The position numbers and the translations under genes are program-made. From an uncultured Chthoniobacterales bacterium (lineage in GTDB: Bacteria > Verrucomicrobiota > Verrucomicrobiia > Chthoniobacterales > UBA10450), in contig CATPAT010000012.1 of the NCBI GenBank assembly GCA_955652155.1, forward strand, positions 1-6,156: a stretch of 6,156 nucleotides of DNA, written 5' to 3'. The notes beneath the pieces are model-generated. The model was not told where the DNA came from. It saw only the letters and a program-made list of their open reading frames with translations, and did no database searches. Below, piece after piece: positions 5,539 to 6,156 of the stretch (within the stretch, counting starts at the first letter, position 1; each line of letters starts with the position of its first letter).

Positions 5539-6156
5539 ATGCCGTCCGAGTCTTCCTCCGACGTGAAATTCGAGATCGGGCACGTCCTGTTCATCGACAT
5601 CGTCGGTTACTCGAAATTACTCATCACCGAGCAGAGCGAGCAGATTCAAAAGTTAAAACAGATTGTGCGCGGAACGGAGCAGTTCCGGCTCGCTGAAGCC
5701 GAAGGCAAACTGCTGCGCTTACCGACTGGCGATGGTGGCGCGCTCGTCTTCCGCACCAGCCCGGAATCGCCCGTGTTGTGCGCGCTCGAGATCGGCAAGG
5801 CGCTGAAGAATGATCCGAAACTTCGAGTCCGCATGGGAATTCACAGCGGGCCGGTCAACGAAATCACTGATCTGAACGAGCAAGCAAATATCGCCGGCGC
5901 GGGCATCAACGTCGCACAGCGAGTGATGGATTGCGGCGACGCCGGGCACATTCTTCTATCCAAACGAGTTGCCGATGACTTGGAGCAATATCCGCGGTGG
6001 CGACAGCTCTTACATGACTTGGGTACGTGCGAAGTGAAACACGGCGCAACAGTCACACTGGTTAATCTTTACTCGGATGAAATCGGCAATCCAGAGATGC
6101 CGAAAAAACTTAAAGGACATCAAGCGCGCGAGGAAAAGGTCGAGGCGAGCGCGCCG
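5539..6156 (+). CDS. Class III adenylate/guanylate cyclase domain protein, N-terminal part (3' end outside window)
   Basis: The 206 visible residues form nearly one class III cyclase domain, which makes cAMP or cGMP from ATP or GTP as a dimer. HVLFIDIVGYSKLL contains the first metal-binding Asp (D20). LLRLPTGDGGALVF contains the second (D65). INVAQRVMDCGDAGHILLS contains Asn124 and Arg128 of the N-x-x-x-R transition-state motif. The position four residues before D65, normally a purine-binding Lys, is Leu61, and the usual adenine-contacting Asp/Thr position appears to be Asn117. The domain ends near 185 (VNLYSDE), and a charged linker (KKLKGHQAREEKVEASAP) runs off the edge. Related proteins, as I recall, continue into a membrane segment, a TolB-like domain and TPRs, so gene 4 may be a fusion version of genes 1-3. 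ATG 5539 is chosen because the family starts just before FEIGHVLFIDIVGYS. ATG 5401, with an AAGGAG and an ATGA overlap, would add 46 residues in frame. Confidence 0.92.
   Translation, partial: MPSESSSDVKFEIGHVLFIDIVGYSKLLITEQSEQIQKLKQIVRGTEQFRLAEAEGKLLRLPTGDGGALVFRTSPESPVLCALEIGKALKNDPKLRVRMGIHSGPVNEITDLNEQANIAGAGINVAQRVMDCGDAGHILLSKRVADDLEQYPRWRQLLHDLGTCEVKHGATVTLVNLYSDEIGNPEMPKKLKGHQAREEKVEASAP

Overview
The window looks like a piece of a soil-type Verrucomicrobiota genome (Chthoniobacterales / Candidatus Udaeobacter-like). This assignment comes from recognising the protein style, not from a search. Base composition is moderately GC-rich by eye. All genes lie on the + strand, and there is no sign of phage, transposase, RNA genes or CRISPR.

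Layout. Gene 1 (1-1787, start lies upstream of the window), gene 2 (1784-3547) and gene 3 (3544-5404) are three tandem paralogues. Each has an N-terminal membrane module with three predicted helices and a KRRNVYKVAVAY signature. This is followed by a TolB-N/FlgO-like domain (KSIAVLPF, then LEGSV/TVxKxG, then a W-x-x-TY motif) and a long tetratricopeptide (TPR) tail. Gene 4 (5539-6156, running off the right edge) starts with a class III adenylate/guanylate cyclase catalytic domain. The three gene junctions at 1784, 3544 and 5401 each contain a start codon overlapping the previous stop by 4 nt (ATGA, GTGA, ATGA). This indicates one translationally coupled operon.

Only gene 2 is intact. Gene 1 is split by an apparent 1-base loss near 1401-1404, and gene 3 by an apparent 1-base gain near 4908-4912. 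In both, the protein family continues without a gap in the next frame. Rejoining gene 3 gives about 619 residues; minus its 28-residue extension this is about 591, against 587 for gene 2. Both events are in or beside short G or C runs, so sequencing error and real decay are both possible. Each break also has a feature that could partly rescue translation: a strong Shine-Dalgarno plus GTGA restart in gene 1, and an RF2-like CTT TAA C stop context in gene 3.

The paralogues are mosaic. The membrane modules of genes 1 and 3 are about 83% identical by hand count, while their TolB-like domains are only about 44% identical. The C-terminal caps pair genes 2 and 3 instead. Between gene 3 and the conserved cyclase start lies a 134-bp stretch with a hairpin and a perfect 19-bp tandem repeat.

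Together the genes suggest a membrane-anchored set of TPR scaffold or sensor proteins co-produced with a nucleotide cyclase. The substrate, ligand and output cannot be read from the sequence.
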